Positions 43,888-55,987 of a stretch of DNA of 64,000 nucleotides are shown here, piece after piece. The position numbers and the translations under genes are program-made. Under the pieces are notes generated by a model. It did not search any database. It had not been told where the DNA came from and was given only the letters and a program-made list of their open reading frames with translations. Position 1 is the first letter of the stretch. Each line of letters starts with the position of its first letter. Source of the stretch: Adenophora triphylla var. japonica (lineage: Eukaryota; Streptophyta; Magnoliopsida; Asterales; Campanulaceae); the NCBI GenBank assembly GCA_022495995.1, contig JAFEMH010000736.1:186001-250000 (forward strand), in the 5' to 3' direction.

Positions 43888-44420
43888 ATGCACTTCCGCC
43901 GCTAAAGTAAAAATTTCGTCGCTAAAGTCAATCACCGACGAAAAAATTCCGTCGGTGGTCCGTCACTGTCAGCCCGCCGCAATGGTCTGACGGACCAAAT
44001 TCCGTCGGTATACACCGACAGAATTAATATTCCGTATGTGATCTTTTGATATAATTTCCGTCGCTGAATTAATTTAATTTAATTAAATTTTTATTTCAGC
44101 GACGGAATATTCCACCGGTGAAATAAAAATTTAATTAAAATGAATTAATTCAGCGGCGGAAATTTTCGTCGCTGAGTTAATTTAATTTAATTAATTTTTA
44201 ATTTCACTGGCGGAATATTTCGTCGCTGAAATAAAAATTTAATTAAATTAAATAAATTCAGCGACGGAAATTTCCGCCGCTATTTTAATTTAATTTAAAT
44301 AAATTTTTATTCCAGCGACGGAATTTTCCCCCGGTGAAAATAAAAATTTAATTAAATTAAATTAAAATAAATTGACACATCGGCGGAAATTTCCGTCGCT
44401 GGGATAAAATTTTAATTAAA
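43888..44420. repeat. E8 left subterminal repeat array
   Basis: Direct and inverted copies of an 11-bp word (TTCCGTCGCTG / CAGCGACGGAA) separated by TTAATTTAATTTAATT-type spacers. In CACTA elements such repeats are transposase binding sites. Confidence 0.75.
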
Positions 44421-44681
44421 ATTAATTAATACAGTGACGGAAATGATAATGCAATAAAATAAAAAAATAATTTAAAATATCAATTAACCAATTTTTTTTT
44501 GTACCTGATATAACAATTCAATTGATAAAACTAAAACTATAAATCTAAAAACCAAATATCACAGTACCAAATCGGGGGGGGGGGGGAGCTGGGGCTCCCG
44601 CGGGTACCAAATCGGTGGGGAGGCGGGGCGAGGACATCCCAGTACCCAAAATGTTATTACAAATAAATATCACAAATGTTA
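44421..44681. other. E8 spacer with a 13-base G run
   Basis: The word ACCAAATCGG occurs twice around a G homopolymer and GAGCTGGGGCTC (about 44570-44630). No gene is seen. Confidence 0.45.
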
Positions 44682-46994
44682 TTACAAAAAAGTATAAAAT
44701 AGTACGAAATCAACTCGGGGGGAGGGGGATTGGGGAGGCTGAAAATTATTACCATGCTGCTGCAGATTCTGCATCTGGGCCATCAACATCGCAAATTTCC
44801 AATCATTCTCCGCCTGACGCTGATCATTCTCCGCCTGACGCTGCGTCTGAGCCTCCAAAGCATCAAAAAGCTGTGCCCTAGCCTCTGCAGCCACGCGTCT
44901 CTCCTCAGCCACCTCAGCCTCCAGAGTGTCAATCCTCGAAGCATACCGAGTATCGGGCGTGAAAACATTTGGCCGACGGCCGATCGACGTCGATGGGGTT
45001 TTGCAGCCCGTGATCCCCCATCCCTAATACTCGGTCTCCTCTCTTTGGATTTCCATTCGAGGTGACCGAGCGCCAAACTTCAGGCACGAAGGAAACGGGC
45101 TGGCCGGGAGGAGTACCTTCGGGAACAACGGCTGCTTGATATGTATTCTGTCAAAATAAAACAAACAAATATAATCATATACACAATGTACATAAATAAA
45201 TTTACATATTCAAAATCAAGTCATTTAATGATAGTTTACTTACAAAGGCCAATGCAGAGCGATCGTCAACCCATTGCGGAGGTTGATCGGCGGATGCAGG
45301 AGGTCGAACATGGGTGCTAACGAAAACATCAAAAAAACTGACATCCGGGCCATGTTCATTTTCCTATAAATAAAAGAAGCGAGATTATTATTTTGAAATG
45401 GTATAAATGCAACATTTAGCTTCCCATATTATCCTTGTGATAAAAAAAATGTTCTCTTTAATCACTAAATTTGTGAGTATAATATTTACTTTCATTAGGA
45501 TTTAGGGGTAATCTTAGAAAAGAAAACATACATTACATTTACACTAAAACCATGGATTTCATAGCATCAACATGGCTCCCAGCTAACATACATACATAAA
45601 CTTATTTAAAAGCATGCATACACTACATTTAAACTAACACCCCATGTATTTCTTATCATTTACACTAACACTCACCAACAACGTGCATACAACCGTCCTG
45701 TTTGGTTTCAAAGTCAATTAAACTAAAACCATGAATTTCATAGCATCAACATGGCTCCCAGGTAACATACGTACATAAAATGATTTAAAAGCATGCATAC
45801 ACTACATTTAAACTAACACCCCATGTATTTCTTATCATTTACACTAACACCCACCAACAACGTGCATACAACCGTCCAGTTTGGTTTCAAAGTTAATTAA
45901 ACTAAAACCATGGATTTCATAGCATCAAAATGGCTCCCCAGCTAACATACGTATATAAACTGATTTCTAAGCATGCATACACTACATTTAAACTAACATA
46001 CATACCATATGGTAATGATGCTCGCCGACTGGTATCGTCCCCATCGTATGCTTTGTCGCCGACCCCGAGGAGCCTGCTCTATTTGCCCGAGCCTGTTGGG
46101 CGATAGCTATCGCCCCATCCGACGACCAATGTTCGTAAAATCTTCGAAACACCTCCTCGGTCATCCAAGGAGGTGTCGCGGGCGCTAATCCCGCCGCCAG
46201 CCGCTGAATATAAAATTTAGACTTCTTGGCACCTATAAAAATATGAATATCTCGTAAACATATAATGATAACATTATAAAATTAAAAGAGTATAATCATT
46301 GTTAATTAAACTAATTAAGGATAGATAAATATGTTACCAATATGATCCCGAAATAACTTCGAACACTGTTTCGTGAAAACAAATTTAACCGATGCCTCGT
46401 CGATATCCGGCGTCCATGTAAATTTCAACTACAACATATAATGATAACATTACAAAACTAAAAGAGTATAATCATTATTAATTATAACATTTTAATAACA
46501 AACTAACATTTAAGTTTTAAATAAAAACCATTAACACATTACCTTAAACTCCTCCCAAGCATTCTCCTTCTCCTCACGTGGCAATGATTTCCAGTTGGAC
46601 CAAAACTCTTGCATGACCCGAGACCGCCAATACTGCCCAATCTTTGTCCCGGGGGTAGGGTATACACATATAAACCTGCCAAGTATATTTATACAATAAC
46701 ATTTTAACTTAAATAATGAATTATATATAAAACAAAAAGGAACCAACTTATATCAAATTAATGAAGAGTTACTTACTGTGCATAATGTGGTGATATCCGG
46801 AGAAACGTCCTCCCCCCAGAATCGACAGGAGTAGGACTATTAGTAGTATCGGCCCCAGAGGAGGAGCTGGTACTACTATGTGTAGGGTCGACATCATCAG
46901 TACCGGTAGCACCTGTATCAGATCGGGACGGTTGCGTCCCAGTAATAGATGTATACACGGGGCGAGTCTTCCTGCCCGCTCTACTAGAACTCAT
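44682..46994 (-). CDS. Transposase_24/Ptta-like gene of E8, about six exons
   Basis: ATG at 46994 starts MSSSRAGRKTRPVYTSITG, a Ser/Thr-rich N-terminus to about 46780. Further coding blocks, minus strand: 46690-46540 (TKIGQYWRSRVMQEFWSNWK), 46430-46340 (KFTWTPDIDEASVKFVFTKQ), 46235-46015 (TPPWMTEEVFRRFYEHWSSD, RANRAGSATKHTMGTIPVGE), 45365-45250 (DVSFFDVFVSTHVRPP) and 45145-44682 with a coiled coil (AEERRVAAEARAQLFDALEA). Order and motifs (NRAG...H..G, F..TH) are those of the plant Transposase_24 family carried by En/Spm elements. Its role in transposition is not settled. Blocks 46235-46015 and 45365-45250 are open, with splice-like ends; some exon edges are approximate, and a frame break is possible near 44950. 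Confidence 0.6.
45541..46008. repeat. 179-bp tandem repeat, 2.6 copies, in an intron
   Basis: The word CATGGATTTCATAGCATC (or with one change) begins at 45551, 45730 and 45909, exactly 179 bp apart. Copies differ by few bases. They lie in the intron between the fourth and fifth coding blocks. Confidence 0.9.
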
Positions 46995-47104
46995 ATCTAA
47001 ATACCCTAAAAATATTAAAATATACAACTTTAACAATAGAAAACAATATATTCACAATACATATAGCTCCTTGAGATTAAATGTTCAAGAAAAAACAAAA
47101 ATTC

Positions 47105-47398
47105 ACACGATGGATTGGATTAAAAATTAAATTGAATTGAAATAATGTGTGCGAGAAATCTTCCTCGTCCTCGTGACCTATGAGTCGACAGCTTAATTGA
47201 TACTCTCCGGGTAATCGTTTTCCATGAATCGGAGACCAATGTCTGATTCTGCTGGAATCGGAGACTAGTCTCCGATTCATGGAAATCGATTACCCACAGA
47301 GTATCAATTAAGCTGTCGACTCATAGGTCACGAGGAAGAGGTATGTTTCTCGCTCACATTATTTCAATTCAATTCAATTTTAATCCAATCCATCGTGT
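47105..47398. repeat. 294-bp foldback (long inverted repeat) in the first intron
   Basis: ACACGATGG at 47105 is mirrored by CCATCGTGT ending 47398, and the arms match through GTCGACAGCTTAATTGATAC and ATGAATCGGAGAC to a centre near 47250. Arms are about 140 bp with few mismatches. No target duplication is evident. It would form a near-perfect hairpin in the pre-mRNA. Confidence 0.9.
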
Positions 47399-48357
47399 TA
47401 TTTTTTTGACAGATCACACTCACCAAATAAACTAAAACAATCGTTGACAAATTTTAATAATCTAAAGCATTCACAATACACATAAAACTTTAAAGTTCTA
47501 ATAATCTAAAGCATTCACAATACACTATCCTTGGGCAAATACAGTACCGCGATAATATGAACCAAAATAATTTTCACTTCTATTTTCTTTTAAATCGTTG
47601 TCATTGCCACATTGTTAATATCCAAAAGTTACAAATAAATTCATAGTCATGATTTAAGAGTAGACGCAAACTGTCGGGAAATTATCATGTTATGAATGCA
47701 TTTCGAACTCTCAAGTTTAAAGGCCATAGATGTACAAAAGGTTGATGGTTGCTTATGTAACAAAAAGTAAAGCATGAGTCCCACCACGTACAACCACTAC
47801 CACCACCACTACCACCACTACTATCACTACCACCAATTATAAAATTCTAATCAGAACTTGGGAAAAGAAAAGGCAACTATTTCAAAGAATACACGTTAGT
47901 ATAGCAACATTGAAGCCCTAGTAAACCCAAAATAATGGCTGTGATTACGAAAACCCAGATCATTCAAGAACACATTATGATAAAAATTGAAGAATTTAAG
48001 CAGGCAAAAGTTGGAAATTAAATTAGCCTAAAATCATTGCTTTTCAAAATAACAACAACAACAAAAAGTAGTAGGATGAGCAATTCGAGATGGGGAAGTG
48101 TGTGTTTATAATTCTTTCAGTGATTGGATTGAACCCAAATATAAAAAACCTAAGTTTCTCATTTTTTGAATTATAAAGTAAAAACTATAGTTCATAACTA
48201 AATAATAACTTATCAAAGTTAAAGCAACTATATTAGCCATGAATTAACAAACAAGACATGGTTTAGCAATCAAAATTGACCATCTCCATTCAGTAATTTT
48301 GCAGTTCAAACTATCGTCTAACACAGCGGTGGAAGTGGAAATCAAGGGTTTACATAC

Positions 48358-48515
48358 CTAACACGGCGGTGGCGGTGGAGTTGAGGGACGGCGGTGAGGT
48401 GACGGCGGTGAGAGATCGTGGCGGTGAGGCGACGGCGGCAGCTCGGTGAGGGAAGAGAGAGAGAGAGATGAGCGATCGTAATTTCAGAGAGAGATGAGAG
48501 TTTAATTAGGGCGTA
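48358..48515 (-). other. 5' untranslated first exon of the E8 gene
   Basis: Downstream of the TATA box, a CT-rich then CACCGCC-rich leader ends with GTTAG|GTATGTAA, a good splice donor (48358/48357). It does not contain the ATG; the intron would reach to near 47030. The interval 47399-48357 inside this intron shows only AT-rich sequence and a short ACC/ACT run near 47790. Confidence 0.5.
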
Positions 48516-48541
48516 AACGATTTTGGGGGAGGGATAATTTC

Positions 48542-48549
48542 TATTTATA
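48542..48549 (-). promoter_or_regulatory. TATA box of the E8 gene
   Basis: TATAAATA on the minus strand, 30-40 bp upstream of the CT-rich leader and next to the right subterminal repeats. Confidence 0.6.
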
Positions 48550-48555
48550 TTTAAC

Positions 48556-48925
48556 CTCACCGACGGAAAATTCTGTTGCTGGTTATTACGTTCCGCCGCT
48601 GGTTATTACGTAATCACGGGGATTGATGACTTGGCATGTACCACCGACGGAAAATTCCGTCGCTGGATCAAATAACCTCAGCGACGGAATTATTCCGCCG
48701 GTATATGTTAATTATTAAATTTAATTAATATCAATATTTTTATTTATATAAAACATGAAAATTATTTTAAATAAAATATAACAAATTACTCTCAAAAAAT
48801 AAATATAAGTCAATAAATATTATTTTTGAAAAATAAATAAATCATAAATTAAAATAAAATAAAAATAGAGCTTAACAAATTTAAAAAATTAAATTAACAC
48901 CGACGTAATTATTCCGCCGCTACTA
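48556..48925. repeat. E8 right subterminal repeats
   Basis: CACCGACGGAAAATTC, TTCCGTCGCTGG, CAGCGACGGAA and ATTCCGCCG copies separated by AT-rich sequence. They mirror the left array and border the transposase promoter. Confidence 0.7.
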
Positions 48926-50197
48926 CATACCACCACAACTATTACTACTACCACCACTACTACCACCACTATGCACCACCACTACCACCACTACCACCAC
49001 TATCATCACTACTACCACTACCACCAATACCACCACCACCACTACCACCACTACTACTACCATCACTACTACAACTACCACCACTACTATCACTACCACT
49101 ACTACCACTACTACCACCACCACTATACCTACCACCACCACTACTACCACTACTACCGCTACTACCACCACTACTACCACTACTATTACTACTACCACCA
49201 CTACCACCACCACTACTACTATACTACCACAACTATTACTACTACCACCACCATGCACCACCACCACCACTACCACCACTATCACCACTACCATCACTAC
49301 TACCACTACCACTATTACCACCACCACCACCACCACTACCACCACTACTACTACCATCACTACTACCACTACCACCACTACTATCACTACCACCACTACT
49401 ATCACTACCACTACTACCACTACTACCACCACCACTATCACCACCACCACCACTACTACCACTACTACCGCTACTATCACCACTACCACCACCACCACTA
49501 CTACTATACTACCACAACTATTACTACTACCACCACTACTACCACCACCATGCACCACCACCACCACTACCACCACTACCACCACTATCACCACTAACAT
49601 CTCTACTACCACTACCACCATTACCACCACCACCACCACCACTACCACCACTACTACTGCCATCACTACTACCACTACCACCACTACTATTACTACCACT
49701 ACTACCACCACCTCTATCACTACCACCACCACTACTATCACTACTACCGCTACTATCACCACTACCACCACCACTACTACTATACTACCACAACTATCAC
49801 TAATACGACCACTACTACCACCACCATGCACCACCACCACCACTACCACCACTACCACCACTATCACCACTACCATCACTACTACCACTACCACCACTAC
49901 CACCACCACCATCACCACTACCACCACTACTACTACCATTACTACTACCACTACCACCACTACTATCACTACTACTACTACCACTACTGCCACCACCACT
50001 ATCACTACCACCACCACTACTACCACTACTATCGCTACTACCACCACTACTACCACTACTATTACTACTACCACTACTACCACCACCACTACTACTATAC
50101 TACCACAACTATTACTACTACCACCACCATGCACCACCCCCATAACTACCACCACTACCACCACTATCACCACTACCATCACTACTACTACTACCAC
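48926..50197. repeat. 1.27-kb ACC/ACT/ATC trinucleotide block with higher-order repeats
   Basis: The plus strand is almost only A, C and T in trinucleotide steps. The landmark ATGCACC recurs at 48971, 49253, 49550, 49826 and 50129 (spacing 282, 297, 276, 303), each time shortly after ACTACCACAACTATTACT. So a unit of about 290 bp was duplicated four times. Long valine or histidine/tyrosine reading frames here are by-products. Confidence 0.95.
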
Positions 50198-52657
50198 TGT
50201 GGGCTCCCCGACCTGGAGAGTCCCACCTAAGAATGACAACCTGTGATTTTTGAAAACTTTTAACTTAACTTGACAATAAACTAAATCTAAACTTAACATT
50301 CAAAAGTTAACTTGGGACATCTCCACTTGGAGGAAAAGGGGTATACAATTAACAAACTTCAACCCAACTTATTTACAAAACTTTACAAAAGTTCCATCTA
50401 CTACCATTTTAAATAACTACTTACTTAGTTAACTTATTTACAAAAGTTTAAGTCATAATTTACAACTTTACATAACTCGTTTTATCAACAAACTCCAACA
50501 AAGGAGTATCAACCAAAAGACAAACCATCTAAACATCACGTACCCAACAACCCAAAAGAAGTACAAACTCCGCACCACCCTCACTGGCCAGGTCCTCCTG
50601 TCTCAGGTCGATCTAAAACATTAAAGGGAGAAGGTTGAGAATAAATCTCAATAAGTTATTATGAATGCACAACATGCCAAATAAGATGCATCACATATAA
50701 AGTGCATATAACACGTTGGAAAAGCCGTAAACACATTCCGTTACCTTGGTTTACCTTTTCCCGTCTGACCAATAAGTCGTACAATATTGGAGGATACATT
50801 TCCACCACAATCAGTAATATATAACGGAGAGATCTATTATAATAACTCCTCTCTTGTGAACTGCTTAAGCATATTCACATCTTTTAAGACCCGTTTTCCA
50901 GGGAAACATATAAGATATTAGCAACTCTGTAAGGATTTTGGCTCAATACAGATGCTATAACCCCAATTTGTGGCCACAGAAGGGGACAGTCACAGGTATA
51001 ACGTAATCCGATCACATTAGGTCACACTTTCCATAATTGATCGTATTTCGTTATACTCCTAAACATCAGCTGATTAACAACAGTTCAAGCACATATAAGT
51101 TACTTGAAATAAAATCCACCAAAGGGATGAGAATATAACAACATGGTAAAGCATACTCATGTTCCATCAACAATATAGTGCAACATTCATATTATACACT
51201 ATATATACAACAATCCATACATATGAACTCAAATGAGGTAGGAAGATATCATATACTATCCCTACATAGCCAATATGCAATAATTTATAACATTTATAAA
51301 GATCCAAGTTCCATTTACCAAGTTGGAGTTACTTTGGCTAAAGAACAAATCAAGGCTATGAAGCATTTTCACGATAATATTTAAAGTACTTCTACTATTC
51401 CATTTTGATCAATTAAGGTATCATTTTGTAGATAAAGTATTCTACTTTAATCTAAGTTAAAGAGGTTTCACTTTGGTTCTAGTTTGAATAGGTTTCCAAG
51501 CCTTGAAAACAGCTTCAGTGACTGAAGGGGAGGGCACGACTCGTGCCTCAGGGCATGACTCGTGCCCCTTTTACACCCCACCAGAACCTCTCGTCCCATC
51601 TTGGTCACGACTTAGGCATATCCCAGGGGACGACTCGTGCCCAAGTCGTGCCCCTGAGCATGACTCGTGCTCCCTGTTCAGAATTCAACACAGAATTGTT
51701 ACTACATAAGTACTCACACCAAATTGACCCCAAACCCAGCTTCCTCTGTTTTCCAATGACTAAAATCAGTACCAAACTTATCAATACACAATCCAAACCA
51801 TTTCATACTCATTCTAAACTAATTCAACACCATTAAGCATCATTTTAATACCCAACTTTGTACCAAATTGCCATGCAATGATTTATTTCCAATGCATTAA
51901 CACTAAACATGAATACCAACCCATTTACTTGCTATCTCAACACCCACTTCCTAACCATTTCAATTCCCCATTTTCAAAACCATTCTTACCACTTCCAAAT
52001 TGTTTCCCTTTGATAAAAACTTGTTTATAAGCATCATTAACAACAAAATCAATGAATTAACAAGTTTTGAAAAGAATCCATAATAACTTACTTGAATGAT
52101 GAAAAATACAATAATTAATTGAGTAGCTCTAAACGATCCCCTCGCCGTCAGGAACCCGAATCCGCAATCCGTTCCGAAAACGAAGAAGTAACAAAGGTGC
52201 TAGAATTTTTCTAAGGAGAACCTAGGGTTTGGTATTTATTTCCCCATGGATTTTCTTTAAAATGTTTACTGAGGAAGAAGGAAAAGGAATTATGACTTCT
52301 TTTAGTTAATTCCATGGAAAGCTATTCAATGTTACACCAAAGCTCCTCTAAACTCCAAGGCAAAACTCTAACATTCTTTAACTATCACTCTTAACAACCA
52401 AGCACCTCACCACATATAACATTTTATTAAAATTCTAAATATTATTAAATCATTATCCACTTTAGACTTTATTTCATTTAGGCCCTTTATCACTAGATTT
52501 AATTCAATTCCATCTTAACTTCACATAAGTTAGTTAAAAACATAATTGAGCACATAAACTTAACATATAGCATAAAAGGCATAAAATGAAATATTTCCAC
52601 CCTAACCCCACGTGCTCGATGAGTATTAAAGTAGTGCCTAATATCGGGGTCGTGACA
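50198..52657 (-). repeat. E6 LTR a (2460 bp)
   Basis: On the minus strand it begins TGTCACGACCCCG and ends GAGCCCACA. Inverted words GGCACGA-C-TCGTGCC (51533-51547), GGGCATGACTCGTGCCC (51551-51567) and GAGCATGACTCGTGCTC (51656-51672) form a cluster. Small open frames such as 51178-51384 are shared with LTR b only because the LTRs are copies. Confidence 0.95.
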
Positions 52658-52674
52658 CTCACTCCCCCTTAAAG
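52658..52674 (-). promoter_or_regulatory. Polypurine tract of E6 unit a
   Basis: CTTTAAGGGGGAGTGAG on the minus strand abuts the LTR. The same tract precedes LTR b at 59099-59115. Confidence 0.9.
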
Positions 52675-52691
52675 AAAATTCGCCCCAAATT

Positions 52692-54998
52692 TTAGGTAAA
52701 CTTACTTGTACTCTCAAACAAAGAAGGATACTTCTCCCTCATTTCCGACTCTAACTCCCAAGTAGCCTCTTCAATTGTATGATTTCTCCATAGCACTTTC
52801 ACTACCGGAATACTCTTCGTTCTCAATTCTTTCACTTGGAACTCTAAGATTCTCAAAGGCTCTTCAACATAAGACATATCGGCTTGAATCTCTTCGGGAG
52901 GTGAACTCAAAATGTGAGAAGGATCGTGGCAATACTTCCTCAACATCGATACATGGAATACATCGTGAAGCAAGGAGAAAGATGGAGGCAATGCTAAATG
53001 GTAAGCTAAATCCCCAATCTTTTCTACAATCTCAAATGGTCCCACGAACCTTGGAGCTAATTTTCCTTTATTCCCAAACCTTTTAATCCCGGTTCTCGGA
53101 GAAGTCTTCAAGAAAACCAAGTCACCAACTTGGAAAGATAAATCCCGTCTTCGATTGTCGGCGTAGCTCTTTTGTCTACTCTGAGCCGTCTTCAACCTAT
53201 CTCGAATCACCTTGATTTTCTCCGTCGAATCCCGGACTAAATCCGGACCCCATAACTTGGCTTCACCCACTTCATCCCAACACATGGGAGATCTACACCT
53301 TCTACCATACAACGCTTCATAAGGAGCCATCTCAATGCTAGATTGGTAACTGTTGTTGTAGGCGAACTCAACCAAAGGTAGATGATCTTCCCACGACAAC
53401 TGAAAATCCATCACACAAGCTCTAAGCATATCCTCGAGTATCTGAATAGTCCGTTCCATTTGCCCATCTGTCTGAGGGTGAAATGCCGAGCTAAAACATA
53501 ACATGGACCCCAAAGCTTCATGTAATGCCCTCCAAAATCTCGAAGTAAACCTCGAGTCTCTATCTGAATCAATGCTAACCGGAACCCCGTGGAGTCTCAC
53601 AATCTCTCTCATATATAACTGAGCTAATCTCTCCATTAAAAATTTAGTTGACACAGAAAGAAAGTGAGCCGATTTCATCAATATATCCACTATAACCCAA
53701 ATGGCATCCATCTTCTTCGCTGTAAGAGGCAAACCTGTTACAAAGTCCATTGAAATTCCTTCCCATTTCCACTCCGAAATGTCTAAAGGTTGAAGTAATC
53801 CCGCCGGTCTTTGATGTTCAGCTTTGACTTGTTGACATGTTAGGCACTTAGATACGAAATTCGCTATTTCTCTTTTCATTCCATTCCACCAATATCCACG
53901 CTTTAAATCTTGGTACATTTTCGTACTACCCGGATGAACAGCGAACTTAGACTTATGACCAAACTCTAGAACACGTATCTTTATCTCCGGTGATGAGGGA
54001 ACACAAATTCGGCCTCGGAAAGTTAGAAGTCCATCTCTATTCAACGCAAAATCCCCGGCTTTACCATCTTGAACTTGTCCCAATATTTTCTTCAATTTCG
54101 GATCAATTAATTGAGCTTCCATCAAATCGCCGTACAAAGTTGGAACGGCTCGAACATTCGCAAAAATCAACTCATGTCTTGACTCCCGAGAACTCAAGGT
54201 TGATAGGTAAGACTTTCGGCTAATCGCATCCGCAACAACATTGGCCTTCCCTGGATGATATGAAATCACACAATCGAAGTCCTTCAAAAACTCTAACCAT
54301 CTTCTTTGTCTATTGTTCAACTCCTTTTGCGTAAATAAATACTTCAAGCTCTTATGATCCGTGAAGATCTCAAATCTCGCCCCATAAAGATAATGCTTCC
54401 ACTTGTGCAACGCAAATATAATCGCAGCCAATTCCATGTCATGAGTAGGATAATTCTGTTCAGCCGGTGACAACTTCCGAGAAGCATAAGCAATCACTTT
54501 CCCACCTTGCATCAACACACATCCCAAACCCTCCTTCGAGGCATCACTGAAAATGACGAAGTTCTCACAACCGTCTGGAAGGGTAAGAACAGGAGCTGAT
54601 GTCAACCTTTTCTTCAATTCTTCAAAACTAGCTTCACATTTGGAATCCCACACAAAAGATACATCTTTTCGAGTCAATCGAGTTAACGAAGTGGCAATAC
54701 GAGAAAATCCCTCAATAAACCTCCTGTAATACCCCGCTAACCCAAGAAAGCTCCGAACCTCGGTCACAGTTGAAGGTTGCTTCCAATTGATAACAACTTC
54801 AATCTTGGAAGGATCAACGGATATTCCCGAACTAGAAACAACATGCCCCAAGAAAGATATCTGCTCAAGCCAGAACTCGCACTTACTGAATTTAGCGAAC
54901 AACTGCTTTTCCCGAAGAAGAGAAAGAACAATCCTCAAATGAGTCTCATGTTCCTCCCGAGACTTAGAATAAACGAGGATGTCGTCGATGAAAACCAC
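52692..54998 (-). pseudogene. E6 unit a pol: RT end, RNase H, integrase, chromodomain
   Basis: A 768-codon open stretch. It starts at the RT catalytic box ([11 protein letters not shown]) and thumb, then RNase H ([15 protein letters not shown] ... ADAISRKS), integrase zinc region ([16 protein letters not shown] ... CLTCQQVK) and core ([25 protein letters not shown]). The GPF region and a chromodomain ([16 protein letters not shown] ... [11 protein letters not shown], 52695-52874) end it. Chromodomains are thought to direct integration to marked chromatin. It is separated from the upstream RT part by a frameshift near 55010. Confidence 0.92.
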
Positions 54999-55966
54999 AA
55001 CAAAACTATATATCCAAGTAAGGTTTTGAAGATACGGTTCATCATATCCATAAATACGGTCGGAGCGTTAGTCAACCCAAAAGGCATAACTACGAACTCA
55101 TAATGACCATATCTTGTTCTGAAAGCTGTCTTGGAAATATCATCGTCTCTAATCTTCAACTGATGGTATCCGCTTCTCAAATCAATCTTTGAGTAAATAA
55201 CGGAACCTTGAAGCTGATCGAACAGATCATCAATGTGCGGGAGAGGATACTTGTTCTTGATAGTTGCTTGGTTCAGAAGACGGTAATCAATACACAGTCT
55301 CAAAGTACCATCTTTCTTACGGACAAATAGAACCGGAGCTCCCCACGGTGACACACTAGGACGGATAAACCCCCGGTCTAACAATTCTTGTAACTGAGTC
55401 TTCAACTCTTTCAATTCAGCAGGAGCCATTCTATAAGGCGCCTTAGAAATAGGCGTGGTACCGGCCACTAAATCAATGCTAAACTCTACCTCACGATCAG
55501 GATGCATAGAGTACTCGGTAGAAAACATATCACCAAATTCATTTACTACGGGAACATCAATTAACTCAGGGGATTTCTTATTGGAATCTACCACATAATC
55601 TAAATACCCCGCACACCCTTTTGAAAGCAATTTTCTAGCCTTTATAGCAGAAATGACATGAATACCAAACATAGAGTGGTCGGCATCAAACACAAAAGAA
55701 GGCATCTCAGGCATATCAAATAGGACCTTCTTCCTACGACAATCAACTATGGCATGGAAATGACTCAACCAATCCATACCAAGAATAACATCAAAATCCC
55801 GGATTTGTAACTCTACTAAATCCGCCGGCAACACATGCCCACAAATAATCACATCACACCCATTATATATCAAAGAAGAGGTGAGACACTCTCCCATAGG
55901 AGTCGACACCTCAAGCACATAAGGCATAATATCAGGAAATTTATGCAATGCGAAGAGGTGAGACAC
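54935..55966 (-). pseudogene. E6 unit a protease end and RT start
   Basis: It begins in the protease after its active site ([20 protein letters not shown] ... [11 protein letters not shown]), continues to the RT entry ([20 protein letters not shown]) and palm ([16 protein letters not shown]) and then shifts frame near 55010 just before the FIDD box. The protease catalytic Asp is missing because of the deletion described for 55878-56004. Confidence 0.9.
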
Positions 55967-55987
55967 TTTCCCATAGGAGTCGACACC

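Larger units (their letters stand above)
43888..48930 (-). mobile_element. E8: CACTA (En/Spm-like) DNA transposon
   Basis: The left end begins CACTTCCGCCGCTAAAG and is packed with subterminal words TTCCGTCGCTG and its complement CAGCGACGGAA (43900-44420). Similar words (CCGACGGAAAATTCCGTCGC, CAGCGACGGAA) occur at 48556-48925. Between them lies one minus-strand, intron-containing gene related to the Transposase_24/Ptta family. It is inserted in E9. The right terminal repeat is not found: it may be lost in or beyond the trinucleotide block. The start CACTT instead of CACTA is unusual. No TNPD-type transposase is seen, so the element is non-autonomous. Confidence 0.65.

Noticed and set aside
43888..44440. 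Mutator-type or Harbinger-type terminal region
   Set aside because: Subterminal TTCCGTCGCTG arrays and a Transposase_24-like gene fit CACTA better; no long terminal inverted repeats or 8-9-bp duplications were found.
48923..50299. 458-codon valine-rich reading frame and complementary histidine/tyrosine-rich frames
   Set aside because: They are read-through of the trinucleotide block in different frames. No normal protein composition, start context or homology.
51178..51384. 68-codon frame found again, identical, at 57618-57824
   Set aside because: Located in the two E6 LTR copies; identity is explained by LTR origin. AT-rich, no domain.
52775..53086. 103-codon plus-strand frame, repeated at 59216-59527
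   Set aside because: It is the complement of the E6 chromodomain and integrase C-terminus and has no independent signal.
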